Below, in pieces: positions 30,701 through 45,700 of a stretch of 55,732 nt of DNA. The DNA is from a virus. Positions within the stretch are counted from its first letter, which is position 1. Every line of letters starts with the position of its first letter. The position numbers were made by a program, and so were the translations under genes. The notes under the pieces are model-generated. The model did no database searches and had not been told where the DNA came from. It saw nothing but the letters and a program-made list of their open reading frames with translations. Where the stretch lies: positions 1 through 55,732 of the IMG/VR virus record IMGVR_UViG_3300020450_000030, one strand, 5' to 3'.

Positions 30701-33700
30701 CATTATTAGGTGTGTACTGGTTGCTTACAACTCCAGACAATGTATGAGAAGTTGTATTTGAAGGTGTATATCCATCAAGAGCATTGATAGTTATAGTTGT
30801 ACCTGATACTGCATCAATAGGAACTGCCTGAGCAACTAGAGGATCACCTTCTATAATTCCACCTTTAATAGCGGATACAAATGTATGAGTTGTTGTATTT
30901 GTAGAAGGAATCTTATCAAGAACATTGACTGTAAATGTTGTTGTAGTTGGAACAGATGCTACAAATAACCATCTATCACTTGCATAGTCTGTAGATCTTG
31001 GATATGGATGAAGTGTAGCATTATTATCTTCAGCACATGTGAATGTTAGAGATCCATCTTGGAACATAATTGGTGAACCAGTTCTTAATCCATGTGCATT
31101 TGCAGTTGTCACTGTCATGACACCAGTCACAGGATTGTAAGATGTACCAGTTGTTGCAGTATGTCTATCTTGCTCAGGTCTAGGATATAGATGTTCTGTA
31201 GCATTACTATCTTGAGTACATGTAAAGATTAGAGAATTAGGTGCCAACTTAATAGTTGAGTTTGCTTTACTTACACCACCAGATGTTGCACTTACAAATG
31301 TATGAGCAGTGACATTTGTTGATGGAATATTGTCTAATACTTGAACATCAAATGTGTTTGTTGTGACATTAGAAATAGGAATCCACTTATTACTTACAGC
31401 ATCAGTTGATCTTGGATATGTGTGGTTTGTATTATTACCATCTTGTGCACAAGTAAATGTTAGTGAATTATCAGCAATCTTAATTTTCTCACCGTTAGAG
31501 AAGTTATGACCTGCAATAGTCAATGTCATGATACCTGTTGAAGGTACATAGTTTGCATTTGTGACTGTATGGGTTGTTGGAGCAGGAAGACTATGATTTC
31601 CAATAGTTAACTCAAGTGCACCTGTGGTAGCATTATATGTTCCTCCAGTAGGTGTGTAAGCGACTGTTGGTGATTTACCAATATTAACTGTAATTGTATT
31701 ATTTCTCTTAGCAATACCATTTTCAAGAGCAGATAAGAATGTATGAACATATTGATCTTTAAGTGCACCAATACCAACATTAACTGTAATTGTATCATCA
31801 GTTTTAGCAGTAATTCTTAACCATCTTTGTGCAGCAGGATCAGTTGCTCTAGGATATGAATGAGTTGTTTTATTTCCATCCTTAGTGCATGTAAATGTTA
31901 GAGAATTTAATTCAATTCTAACTTCATCATCTGTTGTCAATCCATGACTAGGAATAGTGATAACCATATCACCTGTAGTCTGATCGTAAATTGCATTAGT
32001 TGCAGTTAGATTTGTACCATTAGTCCAGATTGGAAGCGATGTATTATAACCAGGATCATCAGTTCTTGGATATGAGTGTATAGTTCTAAAGTTATCTTGT
32101 GAGCATGTAAATGATACTGCATCTTTGGAAAGTCTGAGTGTCTCTCCAGAACGAACCATAGAATTAGGTAATGCATACTGGAATGTATGAGTTGTAGTAT
32201 TACTTGAAGTACCTACATTTACATCAAATGTATTTGTAGTGACATTGCTTATTGCTAACCACTTATTATAGTAAGGATCAGTAAGTCTAGGATATGGGTG
32301 ATCTGTAGCGTTGCTATCTTGTGCACATGTAAAGACTAATGAATATACATCAAACATCACTCTATCACCAACATAGAATCCGTGATTAGCAATAGTAATT
32401 GTCATCACACCTGTTGATGGATTGTAAGCAGCTCCTTCTGGAGTGTACTTCCAAGCAGTTCTTAAATCATTATCACCAATATTCATGGTCATGAATCCAG
32501 TCTGACCATCGTAGGTAGCATCAAGGATTGTGTAATTTACAGTTGGTGATTTACCAACATTAATACTAAAGTTATTAGCATCAATTCTAGTGACTTCCAT
32601 CCAACCTTGTGCAGCAGGATCATCAGGACGAGGGTAAGATTGTGATACTGTATTGCCATCTGATGTACATGTCATGGTAATAGAGTTTGGTTTCAACTTG
32701 ATTCTATCACCAGTCTGAAGATTATGACCATTAGATGTAATTGTTAAAACACCAGTAGTAGCAGTGTATCCTGCGTCTGTTGCAGTAATTTCACGAGGTG
32801 AAAGTAAATTATGACTATTGCTAGTAATAACCATATCACCAGTTGCAGCATTGTATGTTGCACCTGTAGGAGTGAAGTTTACGGCAGTTGGATAATCAGA
32901 ATCTTTTAAAGTTCCATCATATATTTGTACAAATGAATGACTTGTATCTTGAATATCCCAAGGAACATTATTAATAACAAACTTAGATATTTTTTCTACA
33001 ATTTCAGTTGCAAATATTTCTTGTGGTACATCGTCTTCGATAGTTCCTGTTTGTATTGATACAGGATTTGTTGTTCTATTAACATAACTTGCAGCAGTGT
33101 TCCAAATATGACTATTACTACCATTACGAAGGTCATCTATTAATGCCTGTATAAGAACTTCAAGTCTTGCTAATTGAACACTATCTCCACCTTTTACAGT
33201 ATGAGCAGGATATACCTGTTTCATAATGTATAATGATTCTGCTTTTATAAGTTCTTTGTTTATTAATATATGATCCGCAGCGTTTAAGTATCTGTGTGTT
33301 CTACCAACAAATCCAGCTGGTGCACCAGTTGTACGAGAGGTTGCTAATATTGAATCATTATTAAACTCATCTCCGATAGCAGGAGTGACAAAACCAGACC
33401 AATCTTCAGTATATGTTTGACCGTTAGAACCATCAAAATGAACTAATAATTTAGAGTTTGTATCACCTTGATGTATTCCAGTTGCAACATTAAATGCTGA
33501 TGTATAACGGTTTGTAGTAGAAACTCTTAATTCATCAATGTATCCTTCAAATTCATTAGAGCCTGCATAATCCGCACCAACTCTAATTGGTTTAGCAGCA
33601 AAGTTGCTACTATCAGTTCCAGTTCCTACCTCAGCACCATTTAACCAAAGTTTAGTAGTTGTAGAAGATCTAACAATTGCTAGATGATACCATGTATTGT

Positions 33701-36700
33701 TATTAACAGTTGTGGCACCTGATGTGACAAGATCTGATCCATTTACATTATAACGAATTTGAGCTGCTTCTAGATATACTCTAACAGCAACCTCAGTTGC
33801 ATTTTCTCTTTGATCAAGTAAAGTTGCAGTTCCAGAAATAGCACCAGAACCAGGATTAAACCAGAACTCTAAAGTAAATGCATTAGTTCCCCAAGCAAAC
33901 TCACTAGAAGATGCAATATTTACATAATCACCTGTACCGTCTAACAATAGAGATGAATTACCAAACTTAGAACCTGCTGTGCTAATTTGTGCATTACCTG
34001 CAAATGTTATTGCATGAATATCTTGACCATTATATTGACATCTACCGATCTTACCAAGATAGACTGTTTTTCTTGCCTGACTATAACCAACAACTTCTGC
34101 TTTAGTTCCTTCACCTTCTAATACAGAACCAATTCTAATAGTTTGACCTGCTACAAAGAATCCTGTTCCTTTCTGATTTTTGAATGTTAATTTACGTATC
34201 TTAGCATCTTCTGCTGAATTAAAATCTCCATTAGCATTACCATATTCTATCTTGTAATTTCTAATATCCTCATTCTCTGCTAAATCACCACTAGCATTAT
34301 CATAAGGAATTACATAATTATTAATTTGTTCAGTAGAAGGGAAGTTCTCATTGAATGGAGTATTGTTGTCTGTGAAATCAACAATGTTGACTTGAGAGTT
34401 AGCAATATTATCAAGAACTACGTTTGGATATGTCTGTGATGTAATTCTGTTGAATAGTAAACCAAAGAATGATGATCCTGGTGATATATCAACCTGACCA
34501 ATAAACTCATTAGTTGTAGGATCTTGATATACACTAGATGCAGTGACCTGTGCTACAACACCAGACTGTGCAGCAATAATATAATCATTAAGTTGAATAT
34601 CAAATAGACCTGGTGTAGATTGATATGTACCTGCAGTTTTACTTAGTGTTAATTGATTTGTGACAGATATGTCAGTTCCATATACAGGAACATTTTCTTG
34701 ATGTGATACTGCAGTGGTACCATTCTGTGCTCTGGTCACAGTCAATGTTGTAGAATTAGTATTCTGTGTAATAACATTAACTTTTACAATCTCAGATCCA
34801 AACTGATAATTAACACCTGCTGTAAATGTTCCAGCTGGAACTACCTCATCAGCAGCACTGTTATCGGTTTGATATTTTACAACTTCTATAGATGTAGTAG
34901 AAAGACCAATAGTATAACGAAGTTGAGCAAGAGGTGTTTCTTGACCTGTCTGTAAGTTGACTTGTTCAACTCTTGCAGTATCACCCTCAAAGTTAGTGAC
35001 TGTTTCACCAAATATGAATAAACCACCACTCTGAACACCACCACTGACACTATAAGTTGTACCTGAGAATGATGCTCCACCAGCTAGTGTAGCAGTTATA
35101 ATTTCGTTAGTTTGGAATTGTCCTGCGGTCACAGTTCCACTAATAACAACACCAACCACATTTGTAAGTGTTAATGTAGCACCAGAGGTTGCACCTGTAA
35201 ATACTGTACCTGCAGTGACATCAGCAGTATCAGGGAAATTGCCAGTAGTAATATTTTGAATACCAACATCAACAGTTCTAGTTGCGATGTTAGCAGAGAA
35301 TCCAGTAGCACTAACTGTACATAACTCACCACCACCGCCTGCTGCTGTGGGTAGTAAGAAGTTTCCTTGAGTTATAAAACCAGTAACAGTATTACCAGTG
35401 ACTTTGGTCACTGTTAAACGAGCATTAGTTGAAGTACCTACAACGACATTACCAACACGAGGGAAAATACCACTAATATTAGTAAATTCTAAATCAACAG
35501 TTGGTATAAGATTAATAGTGACATTTACATATTTGACACTAGCAGGTGGTTGTGGTGGTTCAACAAATACTATAGAATCCTGTTGAATTGAAAATGCAGT
35601 GCCAGGTGTTTGTACAACACCATTAAGTACAATCATCAACTGATTTGCGTTAGCAACAATATTGGTTTGATCAACTTGTAATGGGAATGAAGTTCTCTCA
35701 CCATCAAATAGATTTGATATATCATCAATTCTTTGTACAACAGATGTTAAAATATTCTCAGAAGAAGTTAATCGTTTCTGTCTGAATAATACCTCAGTAT
35801 TATTGAATGCAGTATAAACAGGTTCTACAAGAGCAAAGTTTTGTATATTAGGAACTATCGCTTCTTGTGCTAATTCAACAGATTTAGTTAAAGAGAAGAA
35901 TGTTTCTTTGTTAGGAATAAATCCATACTCATTTAAGTTAAGTTCACCAAATACTTTGAATGATGCAGGGTGAACGTTCTTAATAAGAATCTCTTTCCAT
36001 TCACTGATAGAAGTAGAAGATTTAACAGCATAAGAGAAGTCCTGATAATAGTAAGAGTCTTGAATCTTCTGAATAATCTCAGATGGTTTACCAACGTCAT
36101 CAATAAACTGACCAGTGGTTTTAGTGATAGAACCAATCTCAAGAACACCACGAGCAATTTTAAGATCAGTTATAATACCAGAAGACTTAGATATAACACC
36201 AGTAATTCTTGAATTTGCAGAAAATTCTCCAGTGTAATCAACAATCTTAAGAATTCTAGGTCCTACTTGCCAACCAGAGTTAGTAGATACAAATCCTTGA
36301 GCAGTTGCAGTCGCAAGAGAATCACCTTGATATACAAGTTCTCCTTCTAAGAAAGTAGAAGTAATAACATTCGCTTCAGCAGCACCACCAAATGATTCAG
36401 TTAATACTTGTTGACGACCTGTACCTGCGTTAGAGAATGATAAAGCATCACCGAGTTCAGCGTTAGTAGCAGTGATAGCAAGTTTTAATTGATCATCTTC
36501 TAATGAGTTTGCAGTACCTGCAATAGCATAGTATGTTGTATTACCATTCAATCTACCAACCGCACCTGCAGATAATGGGAACTCAGCACCATCACCAGTA
36601 TCAACTACATTTAATGTGACTGCAGCACCATTTTGAATACCATGTGGGAAAGCAAATTGTAGTAATCCTAAGTCAAGGTTTACAACATAGTTAAATGAAG

Positions 36701-39700
36701 ATCTTAAATTTACTGCGGGAGTAGAAGAATATCCTGCACCAGGATCCTTAACTATAATTACATCTAATCTACCATTTTTGATAGTTGCTTCAGCAATAGC
36801 ACCACTACCACCACCTCCAGTGACTACAACAGCAGGTGCTTGTGAATATCCAGTACCTGGGTCTGTAATAGTAATACTATCAAGTATGCTTGTAGAAGTA
36901 AGCTGTGCGTTTATTGGGAATGATATCTCAGGGCGTAGTGTATAATCATGTGGATAATCATAACCAAAGTTATTGTTCTTAAGTTTCTTAATTTTACCAA
37001 CATTAGCACCTTTAGTAAATACAGATGCTCCTGTACCTGCTGATGGTATAACAACTACTAATTCAGCACCTGATCCAGTCAATCCAGATCCAAGAATGCC
37101 AGGTATAGCATTGATATCAATAATTGCTGTGGTATAATTTTTACCTGGTGATGTGACAACTACATTACTGATTTGACCAGGAATTGTTGATCCTTGTGCA
37201 TCAGTGCCATCAGCAACTGTAATTTGTACAAATCCACCTTCACCATCACCACTAATAGGAACGCCATTGTATGTTCCAACAGCGTATTCAGTACCTGGTG
37301 CATTTATTTGTACTCTCTCAATTTGTCTGCTTGATGTAATACCACTAACAATGGGTAATTTAGTATAGAAACCACCAGGATTAACAATACGAACATCACC
37401 AATTGCACCAACCGCTTTTAGAGAACTGGTTTGGTAAGATGCTTGTGATATAGTTGCAGCACCCTCTGGTTCGTTTGCAAGTGGGAATTTAAGTATATCA
37501 GCACCTTTAGTAATAGTAGCACCTGCAACAGAACTAATTTCAAATGTTCCGTTATATGGAGAATCTACAACATCGAGATAACTTCCTGCTACAACAGGAG
37601 AATCATTACCTGTTCTTGATGGATCAAAGTAGTATGATATGTTTGTTACTATATCTCTATCAACTTTAAGTTTTACTGTAGGAGTTGGTTGTCCACCGCC
37701 AGTCACACCAGGTGTACCTACTCTCTCTATAGAGTTAAATGAATATTCTAGTTTGTATAGATTATCTTTTGCAAATGATAAGTTTCCACCTGCCATAGAT
37801 GAATGACTTAGATCAAACAGATATTGATGACCATAATACATCTTCAATGTAGGTGATTTAATAAAGACACTTACAGCAGATGCACTTGTAGCAGGAGCAG
37901 TCAAAGCATTTGATTTTAATTTATATGTAAATTCAAGAGGACTAACAACTCTCTCTACAGCAAATGCACCATCATATTCATCATATACAACACCACTAAG
38001 AGTTTGTGATGGATTACCATCAATGTAAACCATATCACCCTTATCTAAGTAATGACTTGTATCTGTAATTACATAAACCTCATCACTATTTGCTACAGCA
38101 GTTGCTTGAAGAATCTTAGTTAGATTTGCAACTAAAGTGATTTTAAGAACACCTGTTAATCCACTAATTGTTGCTTGTGAATAATCAGCATTAAATGATA
38201 TATTTCCTGCACCTATAGTGACCACAGATCCAACAATGTATGCTGATGATCCAGAAACTTGATCTATTCTTACTGAGTAATCAGCATCAGCGTATGGTTT
38301 GAACGTTGCAAATGAATCAAGATTACCTGTGCAAGAATTAATACTAAACTTAGCATCTCCATTACCACCACTTACTACAACTTCATCTCCAACTAGATAT
38401 CCACTACCTGCAGCATTACCAATTTGAATTGATTGTATAACACCACCAGATGCAGTATAGTTGACGATTAATCCAGTTGCTTCACCATTAGTTGTGGTTG
38501 TAGGAATACTATCACCAGAATTAGGATAACCAGTTCCTGCTGCAGTTAAAGAAATAGTTGCAGGAATATCAGCGATTGTACCATCTAAATCAAAACTATC
38601 CAAATTGATAATAAATGTGCCAGGTGTTTGATTATTGATCTCTGCAAATGTATAATTGCTTATCTCATTAATGTCATTAGGAATATCACCAGTAATACCA
38701 TAATTACTTTGCTCATTAAATTGCTCTGTAGATAACTGACCAGTGGTTAGATCATTACTCCAAGCATTATTATTAACTGCCAAGTATAATTTATTGTTTG
38801 CATCGTCCTTTCTAATAATATAACCACTATTGACAAATTGTCCAGAGTCATTCTTTAATACTAATTTAGAACCAACAGAGAAGTTAAATGCTTGATTGAT
38901 AGTCAATTCTTGTACGTTATCAATCTTAACTGTAGGTGTGACTTTGAAGTAATATCTATCTTTAACAACTGCAGTGACTTGTAGTTTTTGTGAACCTGGT
39001 GAAGGAACAGTAGCAGTTCTAGAACTCCAAATATCTTGAACATGAGTTATAGTCTCAGTGTCCTCAGACATAGTTGTTGTACTATCATCAAAGTCTAATG
39101 ACTGATAACCTGCATCTCCAAGAGGATAACCATTTATATTAATTGTAAGAGGTGAACCAGTGACAGGTGATACAGCAGTTCTTACAAAACTTACACCACT
39201 ATTAGGTTTCTTACCTTGATCTCCTAATCTTACTGCATCAGCATTTTTATCACTCTTAAGACCAAATCCTGCATAATCAATATAATCATAACGACTCATA
39301 TGATCAGTAAACCAAGCATCATCAACCCAATCAATTGTAAGACCATATGCACCTGCAGTAGGTAGTGCAAGAATATCACTAGGAACTGTTGGTGTGACTG
39401 CTCTATTTCTTAAACGTAAGTGATCTATATGGAATTGACCTTGTTCATTAGATCTAAACTGACCTAATGTACCATTCGCACCAGGAATATTACCAATGTA
39501 TAGATCTTTAGCACCTAATGATGTTCCTGATATAGTACCAGTAAGAACTTCAATTCCATTTACATATGCCTTAAATGTATCACCACTCTTAGTGACTGCT
39601 ATTGCTTGCCATGTATTATCAGCATATAAGTTTGTTTGTGATGATGTTAAAGAACTACCTGCAGAGTTGATACTTGTTGTACTATTAGTAATAGTCATGG

Positions 39701-42700
39701 ACAAAGGACCACTCGGACCTGCAGAACTCTGATCATAGTATAAATGTAGTCCACCAGTAGATACTGATGCATCACCTATAGCAAAAAGTGTCTCTTTAGG
39801 CTGAGAGAATACATTGCTGTTTGTAGCATCCTTGAATATAAAGAATTCTAGAGTCCAATCACCTGCAAGTTTCTGTCCTAAATCTGTACCTGCAAATTTT
39901 ATGTTAGTATTAGTCCAAACACTTGGTGCTGCTGTTGTGGCACCCAATATCTTACCCCATCCACCAGAAGTATCATAACTGAAAGAATCACTTGTGCTTG
40001 TAAGAGAAGCAGTATAATGACCTGTAGTATCTGTAAGTGCACTACCTGTAAATGGTATAACAAACTCATTTCTATTCCAGAAAGTTTGTCCAAATACATG
40101 AACATCGCCAGATGTATCAACATCTAATGAATGTGCTTGTAAACCTTCTATATTATCAGCATCGAATTCTGTAGTAGTATGATTTTTGATTGTACCATCA
40201 TATCCAATTTTAAGAACATCAAGAGTTTTATATTCATTAGTATTATTATCTCTAGTGAATGCGATGTTTAAATCACCAAATAAATCAATAGCAGACTTAC
40301 CTGCAGAAGTCACATCTCTACCTGGTGTCAAATAACGATAGTTCCAAAGTAATGCACCTGTACTATCAATTTTACCTACCCATATGCTATCTCTATCAGT
40401 ATCGTTTGCCTTCTGTCTACAAGTAGCATTGATATAGATCTCATTAAACTCATCAATTGCAATGCTAGTGTTTATCATAGAGTGTAAAGAACTAGCGTAA
40501 GTATTAATCCACTCAACAGTAATAGCATTGATTCCAATTTGACATTTACCAACAGCAACGTCTACATCTGGAGAACCAACTGTTGATGCAGTTTCCATAC
40601 AGAAATAAACATCAGAACCATTACATATGATATCAGTAATTCTTTCAGATTTATTTGCAGAGGCAAATTTTCTCTTAATTGCAAAATTACCAGATGTATC
40701 AATAGATGCTATAAATGCATCATCAGGATTTGCTGAGTTTGTATTGGTATATCCACCAATTAGATAACGAGTATCGCTATATTTTTTAATTATTGAGATA
40801 TTATCAGCACGAGTACCACCAGATATACCTGCATATGCTTTTTGGAAGGCAAGTGTAGCACTTAAACCATTTGCTGCCTGTGTGTACTTACAAAGTATTA
40901 TATCAGGGTTATATGCATTAAGAATACTGGTGTTTGGTTTATTAATACCAACAACCCATATATCATTACCATCTACGAATAGAGAATTAAATTCAGCGTA
41001 GTTTAACCCACTAGAGAGTTCAAGAGTTTTTGACCATTCTTTAACACCAGTTGCTGATAATTTAGAGACGAATGCGACAACGTTTCCGCTTGCATCTTTT
41101 GTTTTACCACAGATGAATACTTCCTTATTAGTGTTGACTTTAACATCATTGACTTTAACATAATCATTATTATTAATGAACGATAGGTAATAATCTGCCT
41201 TTTTGAAGATTTGAGGATGAGATAATATAACACGTGGATTTGTTGCATATCCAGAACCAGAGTTTATAATACTAACAGTATCAATAGAACCTACACTTGA
41301 TACAACTGCTTGTAATTCACCATCTTTACCAGTTCCACTATCAATAATAATAGTAGGAGGAATATCTGAACTATATCCAGAACCAGTTTGTGTGATCTGT
41401 ATTTCTTCTATACCTCTATATTGACGAACAGTAAATTGTTTATTTGTATTGTCCATCACAGGAGTATAGTCAACAAATATACTATCACCTGCAGATAAGT
41501 TATGAGGATTAGAAGTTGTTAGAACACCAAAGTTATTTCCACTTATACTTTCAAAGGTATATGCAGATACTGATTCTCCTCTAATACGAGAAACACGTGC
41601 AGAAGCACCATCACCACCAGTTCCTGCATTATCAAAGACTAATCTATCATTTACCTGATAAGATGTACCTGCGTTTTCAATAGTGAATCCAGTGACGTTA
41701 GCATCTTCAAATTTGTTAGTTGTTTCTACTTCAATATCAACTTTTGAGTCAAATCTAACTTTAGGGAAGTAATCAAATAGTTGTAGAGGTGATTCTTCAA
41801 ACAATTGTCCTAGATTAGGTAATGATTGTTCTTCAGCATCTATCTGTCCGTCTCTATTAGTGTCTTCTGGATCAAAGAGTAGTATTTCACCGTTCTCAGT
41901 TGTTAAGGCGTTTGTAGAGGCATTTGGTGCTCTCTCAACATCAATATCAACATTCTCATATGGATCACGATATCTTACGACACCTTCTGGAATATTTTGC
42001 TGTACAGCACTTGTGCTTAAATTCCAACTATCAACAACAGAGTTGAAACTAGGACCTAAGACATAAGGGAATTCTGGATTACCTGCCTCTGTAGCATCAA
42101 TAGTCACAAAATAACAATATCTACCTGTGGGGTAGTCAGGTGTCTTACAGAATCTACCATTGTATTGATCCAAATCACCAAGGTTGAAGACGTATTCATA
42201 ATCCTCAACAAAATTACCTGCTGCTTCATTAGAAAGCAAAGGACCTGCAGTTCTTACGGGAGTTGGATTAGTTTCACTTTGTACAAGAGCAGTTTTTAGT
42301 CTATATGAAGTTCTTAGTCTTGTAATCTCAGATGATTGATTAGTAGGGTCTGTATATCCATAAGGACCGTAAATTGGGTTTCCATCAAATGCCCAACCAA
42401 TAATAGGAGAGTGTGCTAACTGTGTTTCCTGTTCAGTTATAGTTCCTACAGTTGCTTCTTGTAAGTTATCACCAAGAATGAAACGTAATTTTTGTGGGTT
42501 TGATATGTGAGCATACTCACCGCCATACTGATTATTATATCCTTCAAATACTCCACCCTTAGCAGCGTCTAGTATAGATGTTGCTTGTAAGTTATATGTC
42601 CACTGGAATACTGAAGGTGTAAATATTGCACCCTGACCAACAGAGGTCATATTGATAAGTGTAGTTCCTTGAACATACTCAATACCACGGTTGATAATAG

Positions 42701-45700
42701 TAATGCTAGTCACCCTACCTGCATTTTCACCATCAGTGTCTATGGTAGCACGAGCAACAGCACCAAATCCAACACCTTGAATACTAACTTCAGGTGCTGT
42801 AGTATATCCTGAACCTGCTGATATAATAGCGATAGAAATGATTCTACCATTTTGCACAATGGGTTGAGCCACTGCACCAGAACCAGAAGATAGACTTACA
42901 TTAGGAGCACTGGTATAAGAAGTACCACCATTGGTAATATTAACGGTATTAATAGGACCTCTAACACTTGCAGTACCTGCTGCACCTGTTCCGCCCCCGC
43001 CAACAATAGTGATTGATGGTTGTGAAGTATAACCAGTACCACCAGAGTTAATTAAAATACGACTTACAGAACCCTTTGTAATAATAGCAGTTGCTGCAGC
43101 ACCAGAACCTCCACCACCAACAATTGATACTAGAGGAGATGATGTATATCCAGAACCTCCTTCTGTGACTGTGATCTCAGAGATAGAACCATTGACTACA
43201 ACACTAGCAGCAGCACCAGTTCCCCCACCACCAGAAATGGTGATAACAGGAGGAGATGCAGCATCATAACCTTGTCCTGCATTAGTAATTGCAATACTTG
43301 TAATAGCACCAAAGGTTTTGCTTTGTGTTGACTTATATGACCATACAGATACACCATTGACCCATGTACCTATCGGACCTGCTATGATACTATTCTTTGT
43401 AGAAATAGTAGTAGGAAGAGTTGGGAATCTGTTTAACTTACGTTGGTTGCCAGGTAGAAGAGCAGAACCAGGAAACGGACCTATAGAATAGTTGGGTATA
43501 CCAGTTGATGCGACATAAGTGTAATTATCATTAAAGAATGAGTTCTGTATATTAGTGGTGTAAGGTCCGATCGCGTTTAAAATTGTGGATGTATCAGACT
43601 TACCCTTATTCAAGTCAACAGATACTAGAATATTACCTTGAGGTATGATTGATGCGGGTTGTGGTAATGAATATTGGAATACTGTCTCACTATCTCTTGA
43701 AGTGACGGTAAATGTTCCATTGTAGATGATTGGGTTTGCACCGTAGACTGTGACCTGATCACCAACTAGCAATCCATGATTATTGGCACATGTGACTGTT
43801 GCGGATTGATTGTTTACACCACCAAATGTAATACCGCTAACTGTAATCAGTTTTTTAACGTTATATAACCAAGTAGTAAGTAATGGAGATGTGCCAGTAC
43901 CACCTAATTTAGAAACTGTTAGTTTATCACCTTGTAAGTAGTATGAACCTGTATCAGTTAAGGTTGTTTGTTGAGCATCAACAATACCAACCACATTCAT
44001 CACAACTTCTTGAGAAGTTCCTTTGTTTATGAATACTTGGAAGTTGGATGATACCTCTGTAGCAGAATCCCAATCTTCTACTACGCCATTTACGGAACGA
44101 GTACACTCAATAAACTGGTTTAATGATTTTTCTTTGTATTGTACTAATTCTGTAGTAGCACCAGAACCAATTACAAACTCACCGTTTCTTTCTGGCCACC
44201 CAATAGTAGAGTCAACTGTAATGATTGAATCCGTAGCATTTAAAGGTTCAGCAAGTTTAGTTTTGTAAGGTACGGTAAATGTACCGTTAATAGTTTCTTC
44301 AGATAGAACAAGTTCAAATATCTCTACTGTAGATGTTTTAATTGAGATATAGTTTTCAACTAAAGCAGATGCTTGTTTTACATTAGAGTCTGCAATATCC
44401 GCTTCTTGTATAAGGAGACCGTCCTGTATGTCAGTAGAAAGACCAGAAACCTTAGTAGCACGCAAAATAGTGTCTATAGACCATGTTGCTGCAGATGGTT
44501 TGATAATTTGATCTTTAGGATATGATATACTTACTGTCTCACCATATAATAACTTGAATAGGTATGCAATACTAAATGATGTTCCTTTTGCAGAGTAAAA
44601 GTCTTTAATAGTCTTGATTGCTGTGCGAACATCAATCTTGGTATAATCTAGTTCTGGTACATCAGGCAAGAACTGTTCTGTATACTTGTCTAGTAATCGT
44701 TTTACAAATAATGCATCAAGACACTTAACTTCTTTGTCAATAACAGCTGAGGTAGCAGTAGTGTTATTAGAGAATACAGCATTACCATCTTCCGTGTATT
44801 CGACAATACCAGACGCAGCACGTGCACATCCTATGAACTGTGCCTTATTATATCCGCTTCCTTTTTGATTAACTTTGAATCCTGTGACCTCATTTAGACC
44901 TATTTCCGCAGATGCCTCAGCACTTGGTGGTGCTTGAATAACAACAGAGGGAGGATTTGCAGCAGTATATCCGCTACCAAAAGTATTTACGTTAATATCG
45001 GTAATAGAACCGTTGAATATAGCAGCAGTTGCGGTAGCACCTGTACCACCTGCGTATCTACCTGTAGCATCTACTCTATTATCAACAATATAAACGGAAG
45101 GAACTTCATCATATCCGTTTCCTCCGTCAAGAACATCAATACGAATGACTCTTCCATCTCCGTCAACTACAGTTTGTAAAACTTGTGCACCAACAGGATC
45201 TACAATTGCTACTCTAGGTACAACAGTGTATCCTTGTCCTAGATTGATAGTATTGATAGATGCGATAGTTCCATCAGATGCTAATACTGCTTCAAAGGAT
45301 GCAGTAATAGGATTTGAACCCATTGGAGGGTCAACATATATTTTTGGAGGAGTTGAATATCCAAATCCTGCGTTTACTACAGTTAAACCACCAACGACTG
45401 ATCCATTAGAAATGGTCGGAGTGGCAAGTGTAGCACCGCCAGGTTGACGAAAAGTAATTCTAGGGGTAAATGTATATCCAGAACCTGATCCAGTCAATTC
45501 TACAGAAGTTACTGATCCATTCTCTACCGTTGCTTTTAGAGTTGCTTGTGTAGAACCTGTTTTAGTTGGAGACTCTATCTGAACGACAGGAGGGTTTGTA
45601 TCACTATAACCTTTACCACCAGAAAGTAGAGTTATTCCTTTAATACCATTTACCAATGCTTGTGCAGCACCACCAGATCCTGTTTGAGTACTGATAGAAA

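Noticed and set aside
29455-32875. CRISPR array
   Set aside because: The repeats are in-frame protein-coding units about 250-330 bases apart, diverged at DNA level, without regular short spacers.
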